Origin: Betaproteobacteria bacterium TMED82
GTDB taxonomy: Bacteria; Pseudomonadota; Gammaproteobacteria; Burkholderiales; Burkholderiaceae_A
Direction: 5' to 3'
DNA: 64,000 bases
NCBI GenBank assembly: GCA_002170395.1
Contig: NHEJ01000002.1
Span: 129,844 to 193,843, forward strand
Under the pieces are notes generated by a model. It searched no databases. It saw only the letters and a list, made by a program, of their open reading frames with translations, and was not told the DNA's origin. Position numbers and translations under genes: made by a program. Positions 10,282 through 20,244 of this stretch are shown here, piece by piece; within the stretch, counting starts at the first letter, position 1; the number at the start of each line of letters is the position of its first letter.

Positions 10282-11382
10282 ATGAATAAGGAAGCCTTAG
10301 CAATTTTTGATGTCTCTATAAGGGAAGAATACATCAAAAATATCAAATTCAATAGTTCGTTTAAGTTTCTAAAGGAAGTATCGAAATTCACGTCCACCTT
10401 TATAGATACGAAGAAACTGAATTATTCTGAGGCGAAAGGTCATCAAGTGATAGATCCAACCTGGATTAATTGCTTGAAAACATTTTTATTAGAAGAAAAG
10501 TATTTTGGTCGAGAATCCTTTATTCCCTGGGCATCTTTTATAGCAATGAGTTTGGGACTTAATCCAAATCCAAGAGAATGCTGGGCCATTGTTTGGCCTG
10601 CTAAAATCGGAGTCAATGTCAGAGGTGTCTCGCTAGAGATTTTAAAGAAATCAAAATTAGATAGTGAGAGAGAACAAATTTTTTTTGATGAGATTTTGAG
10701 AAGTAATGGGACGGTTTTCTCGGTTCCAGATAGCGCTGAATTCTACCTTATTAAATTAGAAGATCAGATTTTAACAGAGACTTTCCTACCGGAATTAAAA
10801 AAAATTTATACCAATCCTGATTGTTTTCATTTTGACAGTAACTATTCGAAGTGGAGAAAAATTTTAAATAATATTGAAATGCGCTGGAAACAGCTAGGCC
10901 AAGATCACCCGAGTAGTATAAATAGCCTTTGGTCGTGGGGTTGGGGGCAGCTGCCAAATTCAAAGGGTCTTTACGATCAAAAAAGTATTAAAACTAACTC
11001 ACCAGCCCCCGAATCTGAAATACGAGCTTTTCTTTTCAATGGTCTTAAATGCTGGCTGTATTTAGTTGAAGCAATTGAGTTAGATATAACCTATAATTCA
11101 AACGAACTGAAAGAATGCGAATCTTTGGACAATACTGGTAAAACTGTCAGTAAATCGAAGAATTTAAAATTTAGATACCTAAATAAATGTATCAGTTTTC
11201 TTAAATCTGCCAACCAGAAACTTGTAAATTACCAAAATAATCACTTTTATATTTCTAAACCAAATGAACTTGCGTACTACAAAGCCAAGAAATCTTCGAG
11301 AGTTCTTGGTTTTCTTTTGCCAAAGAGTATTCGAAACCTTTTGTTATTTTTAAAAGATAATCCGTTTGACCAAGGTCAGTAA
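10282..11382 (+). CDS. Hypothetical protein resembling the RpfE-type regulatory / phosphoglycerate-mutase-like family seen near lol genes in Betaproteobacteria
   Basis: Motif MRWKQLGQDHPSSINSLWSWGWGQLP resembles the conserved N-(S/A)-LW-W-G-G segment of that family; location next to lolCD. Confidence 0.45.
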   Translation: MNKEALAIFDVSIREEYIKNIKFNSSFKFLKEVSKFTSTFIDTKKLNYSEAKGHQVIDPTWINCLKTFLLEEKYFGRESFIPWASFIAMSLGLNPNPRECWAIVWPAKIGVNVRGVSLEILKKSKLDSEREQIFFDEILRSNGTVFSVPDSAEFYLIKLEDQILTETFLPELKKIYTNPDCFHFDSNYSKWRKILNNIEMRWKQLGQDHPSSINSLWSWGWGQLPNSKGLYDQKSIKTNSPAPESEIRAFLFNGLKCWLYLVEAIELDITYNSNELKECESLDNTGKTVSKSKNLKFRYLNKCISFLKSANQKLVNYQNNHFYISKPNELAYYKAKKSSRVLGFLLPKSIRNLLLFLKDNPFDQGQ

Positions 11383-11465
11383 TTTGGCTGTTCATGGCTA
11401 TACTCAACTAAAAAAGTTAAAAATACCTAGAAAATAAACTTGCAGAATACCGAGAATGTTTTTAT

Positions 11466-11512
11466 AATACTTTAGTATTAGAAAAGCTTGTACTTATTTA
11501 TACTTTAGTGTT
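11466..11512. repeat. Repeated AT-rich palindromic element upstream of the 11607 gene
   Basis: AATACTTTAGTATT at 11466-11479 and ATACTTTAGTGTT at 11500-11512, offset 33 bp. Confidence 0.35.
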
Positions 11513-11606
11513 GCTTTAGAATCTTCAAGGTTTTTGTACGTATGTCGATAATGAAATAAAGAAATATATACTTGGGAAATTTTGGAACTAAAAAAATAGG
11601 TTACTT

Positions 11607-12335
11607 ATGTGGTACTCGAAAGAAAAAGGGCACCAGAGCAAAGAAAATAAGATATTAGATACCATTAACGGGGACTCCTCTTCGGAACAAGCGGAAAGTT
11701 TATTCCTAAGAGCAAAAAAAATTTTATTTTCTGTTGCGCACTCGGTGCAAAATTTAATAAGCAAAAAATCATTTACTTACATCAGTTTAATACTTTTATT
11801 TTTAATAACTGCCGGCGTAGCTGCAAATCAACTCTACCTGCCAAGCTTGATAAATTTGATTGAATCTGCAAATTCCGTTGCTAGCCCCAACTCTTTTAAT
11901 GAAGAGCATCATCGAGAGATAGAAAAGGCCCTATTTGCAAAAAATGAAGAAAAAAGCTTAGAGAATATTTCTGATGCTGAATATTCTAGAAGCTTAGTAC
12001 TCCTGATTCTTGAGGATTGGAGGAAAAGGTGGTCAGCTAAAGACCTTAAAGGATTTATGTATTTTTACCACCCAGATTTTCCTGATAGAAAAATTTTTCA
12101 AAACAATAAAAAAAGAATTTTTAGAAAAGCAAAATACATCAGGATTACGTTAAAAAATATTTCATCTAGAGTGGAGAATAATCAAATATTGACGAGCTTT
12201 AGCCAAGTTTATCAGTCCAAAAGTTTCAGCGACACCGCAACTAAGGAATTACACTGGAAACAAACTGATCAAGGCTGGAAGATAATAGAGGAAAAAATAG
12301 TTAACTCCTCTGTCGCAAAGCAGGAAAAAAAATAA
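11607..12335 (+). CDS. Membrane-anchored protein with C-terminal NTF2-like (Cds6_C-type) domain
   Basis: One TM segment, then EDWRKRWSAKDLKGFMYFYHPDFPD...FSQVYQSKSF...WKQTDQGWKIIEE; same domain as the 16556-17479 protein. Confidence 0.6.
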   Translation: MWYSKEKGHQSKENKILDTINGDSSSEQAESLFLRAKKILFSVAHSVQNLISKKSFTYISLILLFLITAGVAANQLYLPSLINLIESANSVASPNSFNEEHHREIEKALFAKNEEKSLENISDAEYSRSLVLLILEDWRKRWSAKDLKGFMYFYHPDFPDRKIFQNNKKRIFRKAKYIRITLKNISSRVENNQILTSFSQVYQSKSFSDTATKELHWKQTDQGWKIIEEKIVNSSVAKQEKK

Positions 12336-13842
12336 CGTCTCTTATGGATTCGGAGCCAGTCATCAACATTGCAAGTCGATCTACTCCAATCCCACAACCT
12401 CCAGTTGGAGGCATGCCACATTCAAGTACTTTTATGTACTCAGCGTCAAAGTGCATTGCTTCCTCATTTCCGGCATCTTTGTCAGCCGCTTGCAAGGCAA
12501 ATCTTCTCGCTTGCTCCTCTGGATCATTTAATTCTGAGAATCCGTTTGCAATCTCTCTTCCGCAAATATAAAGCTCAAAACGCTCAGTTATTTTATCATT
12601 TTTATCTGACAACTTAGCTAATGGTGAAACCTCAACAGGGTGATCAATTATAAAAGTTGGCTGTACTAATTTTTCCTCAACGAATTCCTCGAATAACATA
12701 AGTTGAAGAACTTCCAGATTTAATTTCTTTAAATCAGCTCGTATCAAATCCGAATTCGACCTCATTATATTATTGACCAGATAGTTTTTATCCCTAGCCT
12801 TTTTTATACTCATATCCTCAACATACTTAAGAATTGCTTCTTCAATACTAAGTCTTACAAATGGTTTATCTAAGTCAATTGTCTGATCTTTCCAAATAAT
12901 ATGATGTTCTCCTACTATTGACTTCTTTACATCTCTAATGAGCCTTTCTGTGAAATTCATAACCCAAATATAATCTGTATACGCGGCATAAAACTCTAAC
13001 ATGGTAAACTCCGGATTATGGCGCGTACTAATTCCCTCATTTCTGAAACTACGATTCAGCTCAAAAACTTTTTCAAATCCAGAAACAATTAATCTTTTTA
13101 AATATAGTTCGGGAGCGATTCTTAGGTACATTTCCTGATCAAGAGCATTATGTTTTGTTATGAAAGGTTTGGCGGTAGCGCCCCCCGGGATGGGGTGAAG
13201 CATAGGAGTTTCCACTTCTAAAAAATTTGATTTCTCCATGTAATTTCTCAGTTCGGAAAGTAATTTTGCTCTTTTTAGAAATACTTCTTTACTGTGCTCG
13301 TTCATTATTAAATCGAGATGCCGATTTCTATAACGAAGCTCTGGGTCCTGTAAACCATGATATTTATCGGGTAATGGTTGTATCGATTTAGCTAATAACC
13401 TTGCGGCAGTGCAACTCAGTGTTAATTCCCCACGCATGGTTTTAAAAATTTTTCCCTCAACGTAAATTAGATCACCAAGATCAAAAGATTTGATTTCGGC
13501 ATACGATTCATTACCCATAATTTCGCGGTTAAAATAAAGTTGAAATTTACCAGCACTATCTTTAATAGACATAAATGTTGATTTACCCTGAACTCTCTTG
13601 AGCATTACTCTACCTCCAAGAGTCGCACTGGAATCTAACCGCTCTAAAACTGCCTTTTCATACTTATCAAATTTTTCCAACAACTCTTTTGACTTATTTG
13701 AAGGGGAAAATGTATTCGGATACATGATCTGACACTTCTGACTGAGTTTCTTGAGTTTCTCCCGTCTTTCAAAAACTATTTTTGACTCTTCCGCCTCAGC
13801 CTTAGATTCTCTCACAATTCCAATCTTTTCACTTTTTACCAT
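12301..13842 (-). CDS. lysS: Lysyl-tRNA synthetase class II
   Basis: 513 aa; VETPMLHPIPGGATAKPF, RNEGISTRHNPEFTMLEFY, GCGIGVDRLAMLMT motif 3. Confidence 0.93.
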   Translation of the reverse strand: MVKSEKIGIVRESKAEAEESKIVFERREKLKKLSQKCQIMYPNTFSPSNKSKELLEKFDKYEKAVLERLDSSATLGGRVMLKRVQGKSTFMSIKDSAGKFQLYFNREIMGNESYAEIKSFDLGDLIYVEGKIFKTMRGELTLSCTAARLLAKSIQPLPDKYHGLQDPELRYRNRHLDLIMNEHSKEVFLKRAKLLSELRNYMEKSNFLEVETPMLHPIPGGATAKPFITKHNALDQEMYLRIAPELYLKRLIVSGFEKVFELNRSFRNEGISTRHNPEFTMLEFYAAYTDYIWVMNFTERLIRDVKKSIVGEHHIIWKDQTIDLDKPFVRLSIEEAILKYVEDMSIKKARDKNYLVNNIMRSNSDLIRADLKKLNLEVLQLMLFEEFVEEKLVQPTFIIDHPVEVSPLAKLSDKNDKITERFELYICGREIANGFSELNDPEEQARRFALQAADKDAGNEEAMHFDAEYIKVLECGMPPTGGCGIGVDRLAMLMTGSESIRDVIFFPALRQRS

Positions 13843-13850
13843 AATTCACC

Positions 13851-14958
13851 TTAGCAAATGCCCCTCTTCAAACTTTCCTCTATAAATTCGTCCAGATCCC
13901 CATCAAGAATCTTCTGCGTATTTCCAGTCTCTAATTGAGTACGTAAATCTTTAATACGCGATTGATCCAAAACGTAACTACGTATTTGATGCCCCCAACC
14001 AACATCGGTTTTTGAATCCTCTAGCTTTTTCTGCTCCTCATATTTTTTTCTCAATTCATATTCGAAAAGTCTTGACCGCAACATTTTCCATGCCTCCTCT
14101 CTGTTACGATGCTGCGATCTATCATTTTGACACTGAACTACAATTCCAGAGGGGCTATGAGTCAATCTAACCGCTGAATCTGTTTTGTTAACATGCTGAC
14201 CACCCGCGCCAGAAGCACGATAGGTATCAACTCTAACGTCTGCGGGATTTACGTCAATTTCTATTGAGTCATCAACCTCTGGATAAACAAAAACAGATGC
14301 AAAAGAGGTATGCCGTCCGCCTGTTGAGTCGAAGGGAGATTTCCTAACTAACCGATGGACACCGCTCTCGGTTCTCAAATAACCATAAGCATAATCCCCC
14401 TTCAATTTTATTGTTGTAGATTTTATTCCAACGACATCTCCCGAAGATTCTTCAAGTAATTCGATTTCAAATCCCTTTCGTTCCGCATACCTAAAGTACT
14501 GTCGCCTCAGCATAGATGCCCAGTCACAGGCCTCAGTGCCACCGGCTCCAGCTTGAATATCAATAAAACAATTTAGCGGATCAGATTCATTAGAAAACAT
14601 TTTTCTAAATTCAAGCTCTGACACTTTTTTTTCTAACCATTCAAAATCAGCTCTCAAATCTTCTAGCACGGTACTATCAGACTCCTCTTCAGCTAAATCG
14701 ATCAAGTCTGAATAATAATCAGCTTTTTCAGTTAGCTCTATCAACTGTTTTACCACTTTTTCTAAGCTCTTCTTTTCACGACCGAAAAGTTCAGCTTTTT
14801 TCGGATTATTCCAGATCTTTGGATTCTCAAGCTCTTTTTCGATCTCTAGCAATCTACTACTTTTGTCTTCGAAGTCAAAGGTACCCCCTAAGGGCGATAA
14901 TTTTACTCTTCATATTTTGAATAAATTCTCTTCCCTCTTTGACTGATAAAAACTCCAT
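13851..14958 (-). CDS. prfB: Peptide chain release factor 2 (RF2), requiring a +1 programmed frameshift
   Basis: GGQ motif ([25 protein letters not shown]). In-frame upstream start ATG at 14958 reads [27 protein letters not shown], then TGA (14875-14877) inside AGGGGGTACCTTTGAC, then +1 into [19 protein letters not shown]. Confidence 0.9.
14873..14892 (-). promoter_or_regulatory. RF2 programmed +1 ribosomal frameshift site
   Basis: Minus strand TTAGGGGGTACCTTTGAC: internal SD-like AGGGGG followed by CTT TGA C, matching the classic prfB recoding site. Confidence 0.92.
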
Positions 14959-14961
14959 GAC

Positions 14962-15999
14962 CTATTGCAACCTTTCCGTTATTTTTTTATTTAATCCTCT
15001 TGGACTTTCAATCCAATATTCTCTTTCCAGGCCTTTTTCAGATTTTTTTAAAGCCACACTCGGTCTGTCTTTTGAAACCCTAAAATAACCGAGCAAATCG
15101 CTCTCAAACTGCTTTGCACCCATTTTTATACTCTCCCCATTTTCAAACACCTTACGAATTGAGTCGTTCAATCTATCCCACTCCTCAGCTGCAATCCAAT
15201 CAATTTTCGGTACAATTATGATATGCGTAATACCATATCTGACATAGTTTCTAAGTTTTGTAATGTCTTCATTAGATAGGGCAAGACAACCATCTGAAGC
15301 TCTTGGCTCTCTGACATGAACACCTTCAGGCACCCCGTGAATCCAAATTCCATAACCCGTTCTTCCAGATTTTCTATCATCTGCGTTAGGATAGTCTAAA
15401 GTTATTGCTAACCTACCCAACAATCCATCAGCCCTAAGTTTTTTCGGATTCTTAATTTCTTTAATTAGTCTGTAGACACCCAAAGGAGTTTTTTGATCAC
15501 CTTCCTTGACTTTGTTGTCACCTGATAAACCAATCGAGGCATAAAAAACTTCCGACAACCTAAGTTTTCCAGAACTAGATAATTGATAAACGAACAGTCT
15601 TGTGCCCGATGTTTCCATAATCAGGACCGTTTTTATTAAACTGTTATCTTTTGGAATTCCAATGATATTAGCTGGGAACCTGTCCACTGGTATAGGCAAA
15701 CTTCTGACGAAAGCCTCGTCGACAAACTGTTTATCTAAATCTTCATATTCCAAGTCAATTCCTGCCATTGTGAATAAAGATTGAGCTCTCAGCCAATGAG
15801 CTAGCGCGGACCTGGGTTCGTCAATGCTCGCAGATCTAGAGTAATTTTCCACCCTCATTATGCTTTTGTGGTCTCCATTAGCGAAAGCTTTGGATGCAAC
15901 TCTAAGCGACACGTTAACGGACCCCGCTGATACTGTATTGTGCATTATTGCTTGAAAACAAATGACTACAAAAAATATGCTTACATTTTTTTTAACCAT
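14962..15999 (-). CDS. L,D-transpeptidase (YkuD domain) family protein
   Basis: Signal-like N-terminus; GYGIWIHGVPEGVHVREPRASDGCLALSNEDI = HG...SxGC catalytic motif. Confidence 0.85.
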   Translation of the reverse strand: MVKKNVSIFFVVICFQAIMHNTVSAGSVNVSLRVASKAFANGDHKSIMRVENYSRSASIDEPRSALAHWLRAQSLFTMAGIDLEYEDLDKQFVDEAFVRSLPIPVDRFPANIIGIPKDNSLIKTVLIMETSGTRLFVYQLSSSGKLRLSEVFYASIGLSGDNKVKEGDQKTPLGVYRLIKEIKNPKKLRADGLLGRLAITLDYPNADDRKSGRTGYGIWIHGVPEGVHVREPRASDGCLALSNEDITKLRNYVRYGITHIIIVPKIDWIAAEEWDRLNDSIRKVFENGESIKMGAKQFESDLLGYFRVSKDRPSVALKKSEKGLEREYWIESPRGLNKKITERLQ

Positions 16000-16013
16000 G
16001 GTTTAATTATAAG

Positions 16014-16550
16014 ATGAAATCAAAAAAAGAATTGAGAAAATCATTACTAAGCCTGAGAGATAAACTAACTGAGGTTGAACGATCGCAATCGTCAAAAAAA
16101 ATTTCTCATAGTTTAAGTAAGATAATCCAAAAAGAAAAAGGTCCGATTGCTTTTTACTTGCCAATTAGAGACGAGTATGATCCAACAAATGTCATTAAAA
16201 ATTGGCTTAAAGACAGTAAACAGAATATTGCATGCCTTCCAGTTATAGTTCGTAAAAATGCCCCGATGATTTTTAGAAAATGGACAGAAGATTGTAAACT
16301 CACAGAGGATTTATTAAATTTATCTGTTCCGGAGGAAAGTGCTGATGTTCTCCTTCCCTCTTTGGTTATAGTACCCACTCTGGGTTTTGATTGTAATAAT
16401 TTCAGGTTAGGATATGGCGGTGGATATTACGACAGGACCCTATCTGGGCTCGATTCTCTGAATGTAGGAGTGTGTTTTTCCATCGGAAAAGTGCAGCGAT
16501 TGACGGTACAAGAATACGATATTGCATTAGATTACATCATATCTGGCTAA
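16014..16550 (+). CDS. 5-formyltetrahydrofolate cyclo-ligase family protein
   Basis: 178 aa; KKELRKSLLSLRDKL N-terminus; LVIVPTLGFDCNNFRLGYGGGYYDRTL. Confidence 0.88.
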   Translation: MKSKKELRKSLLSLRDKLTEVERSQSSKKISHSLSKIIQKEKGPIAFYLPIRDEYDPTNVIKNWLKDSKQNIACLPVIVRKNAPMIFRKWTEDCKLTEDLLNLSVPEESADVLLPSLVIVPTLGFDCNNFRLGYGGGYYDRTLSGLDSLNVGVCFSIGKVQRLTVQEYDIALDYIISG

Positions 16551-16555
16551 AAAAA

Positions 16556-17479
16556 CTATCCCTCAAAAATAATTTTCCAACCATTTCCATCGTTTATCAA
16601 CTCCATAGTTTTCACTGTAAATAGGCGAGTGGAACCAGATTTGTAGCGTTGTTCGAACGAAATTTTTGCAGTTTTATTCGAGACTGTCTTGAATCTCAGC
16701 TTATCAATCTTTACTTTAATACTGCCTCTCTTTTTAATACGAGGTTTCCTAAACTTACTCCATTTTTTTAATGACTTATATCTCTTATTAGAGAACTTCG
16801 CCCCATAAAAACCGATATAAGCCTCAAAATCCTTATTCGACCATGCATCAGCCCAGAAAGCCAACATTTCTCTAATTTCCTCTCGACTATCTTTAACTAT
16901 CGACATTGGAACCTCACTACCCAACTTGGGCAAAGTAGCTTCAGCAATTTGGCCATCACTTTTTCCCCCGCTTTCACGCACAAGAGCGGTCCGAGTTCGA
17001 GTCAGATCCAAAACCTCAGATTTTAAAGCTAACAAATTGTCTGGGGAATCTCTTTTTAACGCCTTAGTGTAAGAGATGGCAGCTTGCCTAGCTAGAATTT
17101 CCCTAAGATTTAAGAAAGCACTTCCGGTTTTTGGATCTCTACCAATAGCATTTTCCAACAGAGCACGAGCTTCATCTAATTGGCCCATTGCAGCCAAAAT
17201 TACAGACATATCATTTGCGACTTCAATGTTCTCTACATACTGAACAGATAGGCTATCGTAGGCTGCGAGAGCTTTATTTAGATCTCTGTTCTCAATAGCT
17301 ATTTTTGCCTGCATTCGCGCCGAATTAAGAAGCTCTGAAGGCACCTCAACTCCGCAAGCGATCTGCACACTACAGACGCACCAAACAAACATCAGAAAAA
17401 TCCGCATATATTTTTTAATATTTACCACATTATCTACTTTATTCTCTAGCATGATTGATAGTGTAAAGAGGGATTTCAA
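16556..17479 (-). CDS. TPR-containing protein with C-terminal NTF2-like (Cds6_C-type) domain
   Basis: TPR-like helices (RDLNKALAAYDSLSVQYVEN...GQLDEARALLENAIGRDPKTGSAFLNL), then LAFWADAWSNKDFEAYIGFYGAKFSN...ISFEQRYKSG...NGWKIIFEG. Confidence 0.7.
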   Translation of the reverse strand: MKSLFTLSIMLENKVDNVVNIKKYMRIFLMFVWCVCSVQIACGVEVPSELLNSARMQAKIAIENRDLNKALAAYDSLSVQYVENIEVANDMSVILAAMGQLDEARALLENAIGRDPKTGSAFLNLREILARQAAISYTKALKRDSPDNLLALKSEVLDLTRTRTALVRESGGKSDGQIAEATLPKLGSEVPMSIVKDSREEIREMLAFWADAWSNKDFEAYIGFYGAKFSNKRYKSLKKWSKFRKPRIKKRGSIKVKIDKLRFKTVSNKTAKISFEQRYKSGSTRLFTVKTMELINDGNGWKIIFEG

Positions 17480-17771
17480 CTTCTAAGTCAGCAACACCCA
17501 CATCAACTTGGCATGATAACCTAGAATTTCCTGTTAAACCCCAAGCTCTATCCAGTAAATCTTCTTCGTCTTCATCGGCACACTCCAGACTTTCAAAACC
17601 TTTTTTAATAATCACATGACATGTGGTGCAAGCTCTAGACATTTCACAAGCGTGCTCAATATTTATATTATGAGAGAGCAATGCTTTACATAAATTTTCA
17701 CCCTTCTCTAGGACAAACTCCTTCCCATCGGGACATAGCTCGGGGTGACGTAGAACAGTTACTTTAGCCAT
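17439..17771 (-). CDS. fdx: ISC-type [2Fe-2S] ferredoxin
   Basis: HACEMSRACTTCHVII + RLSCQ cluster ligands; last gene of the isc operon. Confidence 0.92.
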   Translation of the reverse strand: MAKVTVLRHPELCPDGKEFVLEKGENLCKALLSHNINIEHACEMSRACTTCHVIIKKGFESLECADEDEEDLLDRAWGLTGNSRLSCQVDVGVADLEVEIPLYTINHARE

Positions 17772-19693
17772 TATTTTTCCTCACAAGACGAATTAGCGCT
17801 AACATTTTTGATATTTTTACCCACAATTGCTTTTCCGATGGCTCTATTCATTCTTCTTTCCACCAAAGGAAGAGCCAACAAATTAATCTCATCATTTATT
17901 AACTTGAAAACTTCGATTTTCGCTATTTTCTCCCTCAATAATTTTTCACCTTTTTTAATGGCATCATCTAGATTTTTAGATTCCGATGCATCAAGAAGAT
18001 CTCCATCAACTTTAATTGCTGTTCTTACAGCGTCTAAATTCATTTCAAGTTCAACTAAGGTTTCCTGGTAAATTCTAGAATTTTTATCTTTAGAAGCATG
18101 AGAAAAACTCTCGCTGATAATCTTTTCAATCTCGTCTTTGTCCAAACCGAAACTTGGCTTTACCTCAACAGAAGTAGTAACACCCGTTTCATTTTCCTTA
18201 GCCTCAACTGCTAATAGTCCATCAGCATCAACTTGGAATGAAACTGTTATACGAGCCTGCCCAGATATCATTGGGGGTATTTTATCAATTAGGAATCTGG
18301 CTAAACTCCTGCAATCCCTTACTAACTCTCTCTCCCCTTGAACAACATGAATTATCATTGCAGTTTGCCCGTCCTTGAAAGTAGTAAACTCCTGGGCTTT
18401 GGATACAGGTATAGGGGAGTTCCTTGGGATAATTTTTTCAACAAGACCTCCCATCGTTTCTAACCCTAAACTTAACGGCAGAACATCTAAAAGAAGCCAG
18501 TCATCGCCTTCACCTCTGTTCCCTACGAGCAAATCAGCTTGCAAAGCGGCTCCCACAACTACCGCTTCATCTGGATTAATATCCACACGAGGTTTGCGGC
18601 CAAAAAACTTTTCAACCGCCTTTCTTATAACATTTAATCTCGTCGACCCACCTACAAAAACTACTTCGTCAATAGCGGTCCTATCCAAGCCAGAATCGAA
18701 TAATAGTGACTTACAAATATCAATTGTTTCATCAACGAGGTGTTTAGTTGCGTTAATAAACTCTTTCTCAGAAATTTTAAAAGATAAAAGCCGCTTACCT
18801 CTAAATTCCCAAGTGAATTCCGCAATCTCATCGATATTATCTTTAAAGAAAAAACCCTCCTTGACATTTTTTACCTTTTCAAGAAAACTGCTCAACTCAT
18901 ACTTTGTAAGTTCCCCGATCTGAATTTTTTTACCAGCCAAAAGAAGCTTAGCTAACTCTTCGTCAAAATCATCCCCGCCCAAAGAGGTGTTTCCACCAGT
19001 CGCAATAACCTTAAATATTTCCTTTTCCAATTTAAGTAAAGAAACATCAAATGTGCCTCCCCCTAAATCGTAAACGAGAAAAATCCCTTCCTTTTTTTTA
19101 TCGAGACCATAAGCTAAAGCAGCAGCAGTAGGTTCATTCATCAATCTCATCACCTCAAGTCCAGCTAATTTGGCAGAATCTTTTGTTGCTTGTCTCTGAG
19201 CATCATCAAAATGTGCGGGCACCGTAAGAACAACACCCTCCAATTGACCGGAGGCAGATTCAGCAATTTTCTTCAAGTGAATTAATATTTCAGCAGAAAT
19301 TTCTACCGGTGACTTTTTCCCAGAGGGAGTGTCAACAACAAGCTTCTTTCGGCCCTTTGATTCTTCTTCAAGTAAATGCACACTTAAAGCTTTTTCGCTA
19401 AAATCTGAAAGCGCTTTACCCATTAGTCTTTTGACCGAGGATATAATGACACCAGATTTATTTAAGTTTGAGCCAACCACACTGCCTACTAAAGGATCAC
19501 CGCTTTCTCTATAGTTAACTACCGAAGGTATGATACTGGCACCATTGACATCCAAAAATAGTTCAACTTCATGGTTTACAACCGAGCCAATCAAAGAGTT
19601 TGTGGTTCCCAGATCTATTCCAGCAACAAACTTTTTTTTCCTGTCTTGCTGTGCCCCATCTGGTTCAGAAATTTGAAGTAATGCCATTATCAA
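17771..19693 (-). CDS. hscA: Fe-S assembly Hsp70 chaperone HscA
   Basis: AGIDLGTTNSLIGSV, YDLGGGTFDVSLLKL, VFVGGSTRLNVIRK; between hscB and fdx. Confidence 0.93.
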   Translation of the reverse strand: MIMALLQISEPDGAQQDRKKKFVAGIDLGTTNSLIGSVVNHEVELFLDVNGASIIPSVVNYRESGDPLVGSVVGSNLNKSGVIISSVKRLMGKALSDFSEKALSVHLLEEESKGRKKLVVDTPSGKKSPVEISAEILIHLKKIAESASGQLEGVVLTVPAHFDDAQRQATKDSAKLAGLEVMRLMNEPTAAALAYGLDKKKEGIFLVYDLGGGTFDVSLLKLEKEIFKVIATGGNTSLGGDDFDEELAKLLLAGKKIQIGELTKYELSSFLEKVKNVKEGFFFKDNIDEIAEFTWEFRGKRLLSFKISEKEFINATKHLVDETIDICKSLLFDSGLDRTAIDEVVFVGGSTRLNVIRKAVEKFFGRKPRVDINPDEAVVVGAALQADLLVGNRGEGDDWLLLDVLPLSLGLETMGGLVEKIIPRNSPIPVSKAQEFTTFKDGQTAMIIHVVQGERELVRDCRSLARFLIDKIPPMISGQARITVSFQVDADGLLAVEAKENETGVTTSVEVKPSFGLDKDEIEKIISESFSHASKDKNSRIYQETLVELEMNLDAVRTAIKVDGDLLDASESKNLDDAIKKGEKLLREKIAKIEVFKLINDEINLLALPLVERRMNRAIGKAIVGKNIKNVSANSSCEEK

Positions 19694-20238
19694 TACTTCT
19701 CTATAGCTTTTTTAATAGAAACGAGAAAATTTGTTGCAAACATCAAACGACTTATCTGATTACCAAGTAAACTATCAAAGTTTTTTTTCTCTCTCGTTTT
19801 GAAAATACGACCTATCTGCAACATGGCATTGGCCTTAACCTCCATAACTTCAGACCACAAATTATTCAAGTGTTCAAGTTGCTTATCAGACAGCTTTTCT
19901 AATTGCTCAATGTCGTCCAATCTCTCACGCAGCTCCAATTGATATTCCAAGCTAGCTGTATCGGACTCCCTAAATTCCTCCACTTTAGAGTCGACGCCAA
20001 GTAGCGAGCATAAGTGAATAGCTCTACGAATTGGATCCCGTAAAATGTCAAAGCCGGCGTTTATTTGCGTGGAGTACTTATTGGCTGCACTTTTTTCAAT
20101 TTGCGAACTATTCACAAACTTATCCGGATGAACTTCTAACAACATAGAATCACGAATTCTCTCTAGCTCTCCGACTTCTATTTCAAAGTCTTCCTTCAAA
20201 GAAAACAGCGAAAAATAATTGCAAAATTTACCTGTCAC
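19690..20238 (-). CDS. hscB: Fe-S assembly J-domain co-chaperone HscB
   Basis: NYFSLFSLKEDFEIEV...EVHPDKFVN HPD motif; position upstream of hscA. Confidence 0.9.
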   Translation of the reverse strand: MTGKFCNYFSLFSLKEDFEIEVGELERIRDSMLLEVHPDKFVNSSQIEKSAANKYSTQINAGFDILRDPIRRAIHLCSLLGVDSKVEEFRESDTASLEYQLELRERLDDIEQLEKLSDKQLEHLNNLWSEVMEVKANAMLQIGRIFKTREKKNFDSLLGNQISRLMFATNFLVSIKKAIEKY

Positions 20239-20244
20239 TGCGAA

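Noticed and set aside
15990-16020. 6S RNA (ssrS) expected near the 5-formyl-THF cyclo-ligase gene
   Set aside because: Only 14 bp separate the flanking genes, so no room for it here.
18375-18923. 182-aa plus-strand ORF antisense to hscA
   Set aside because: Low-complexity Ser/Thr/Pro-rich translation entirely opposite a well-supported gene; shadow ORF.
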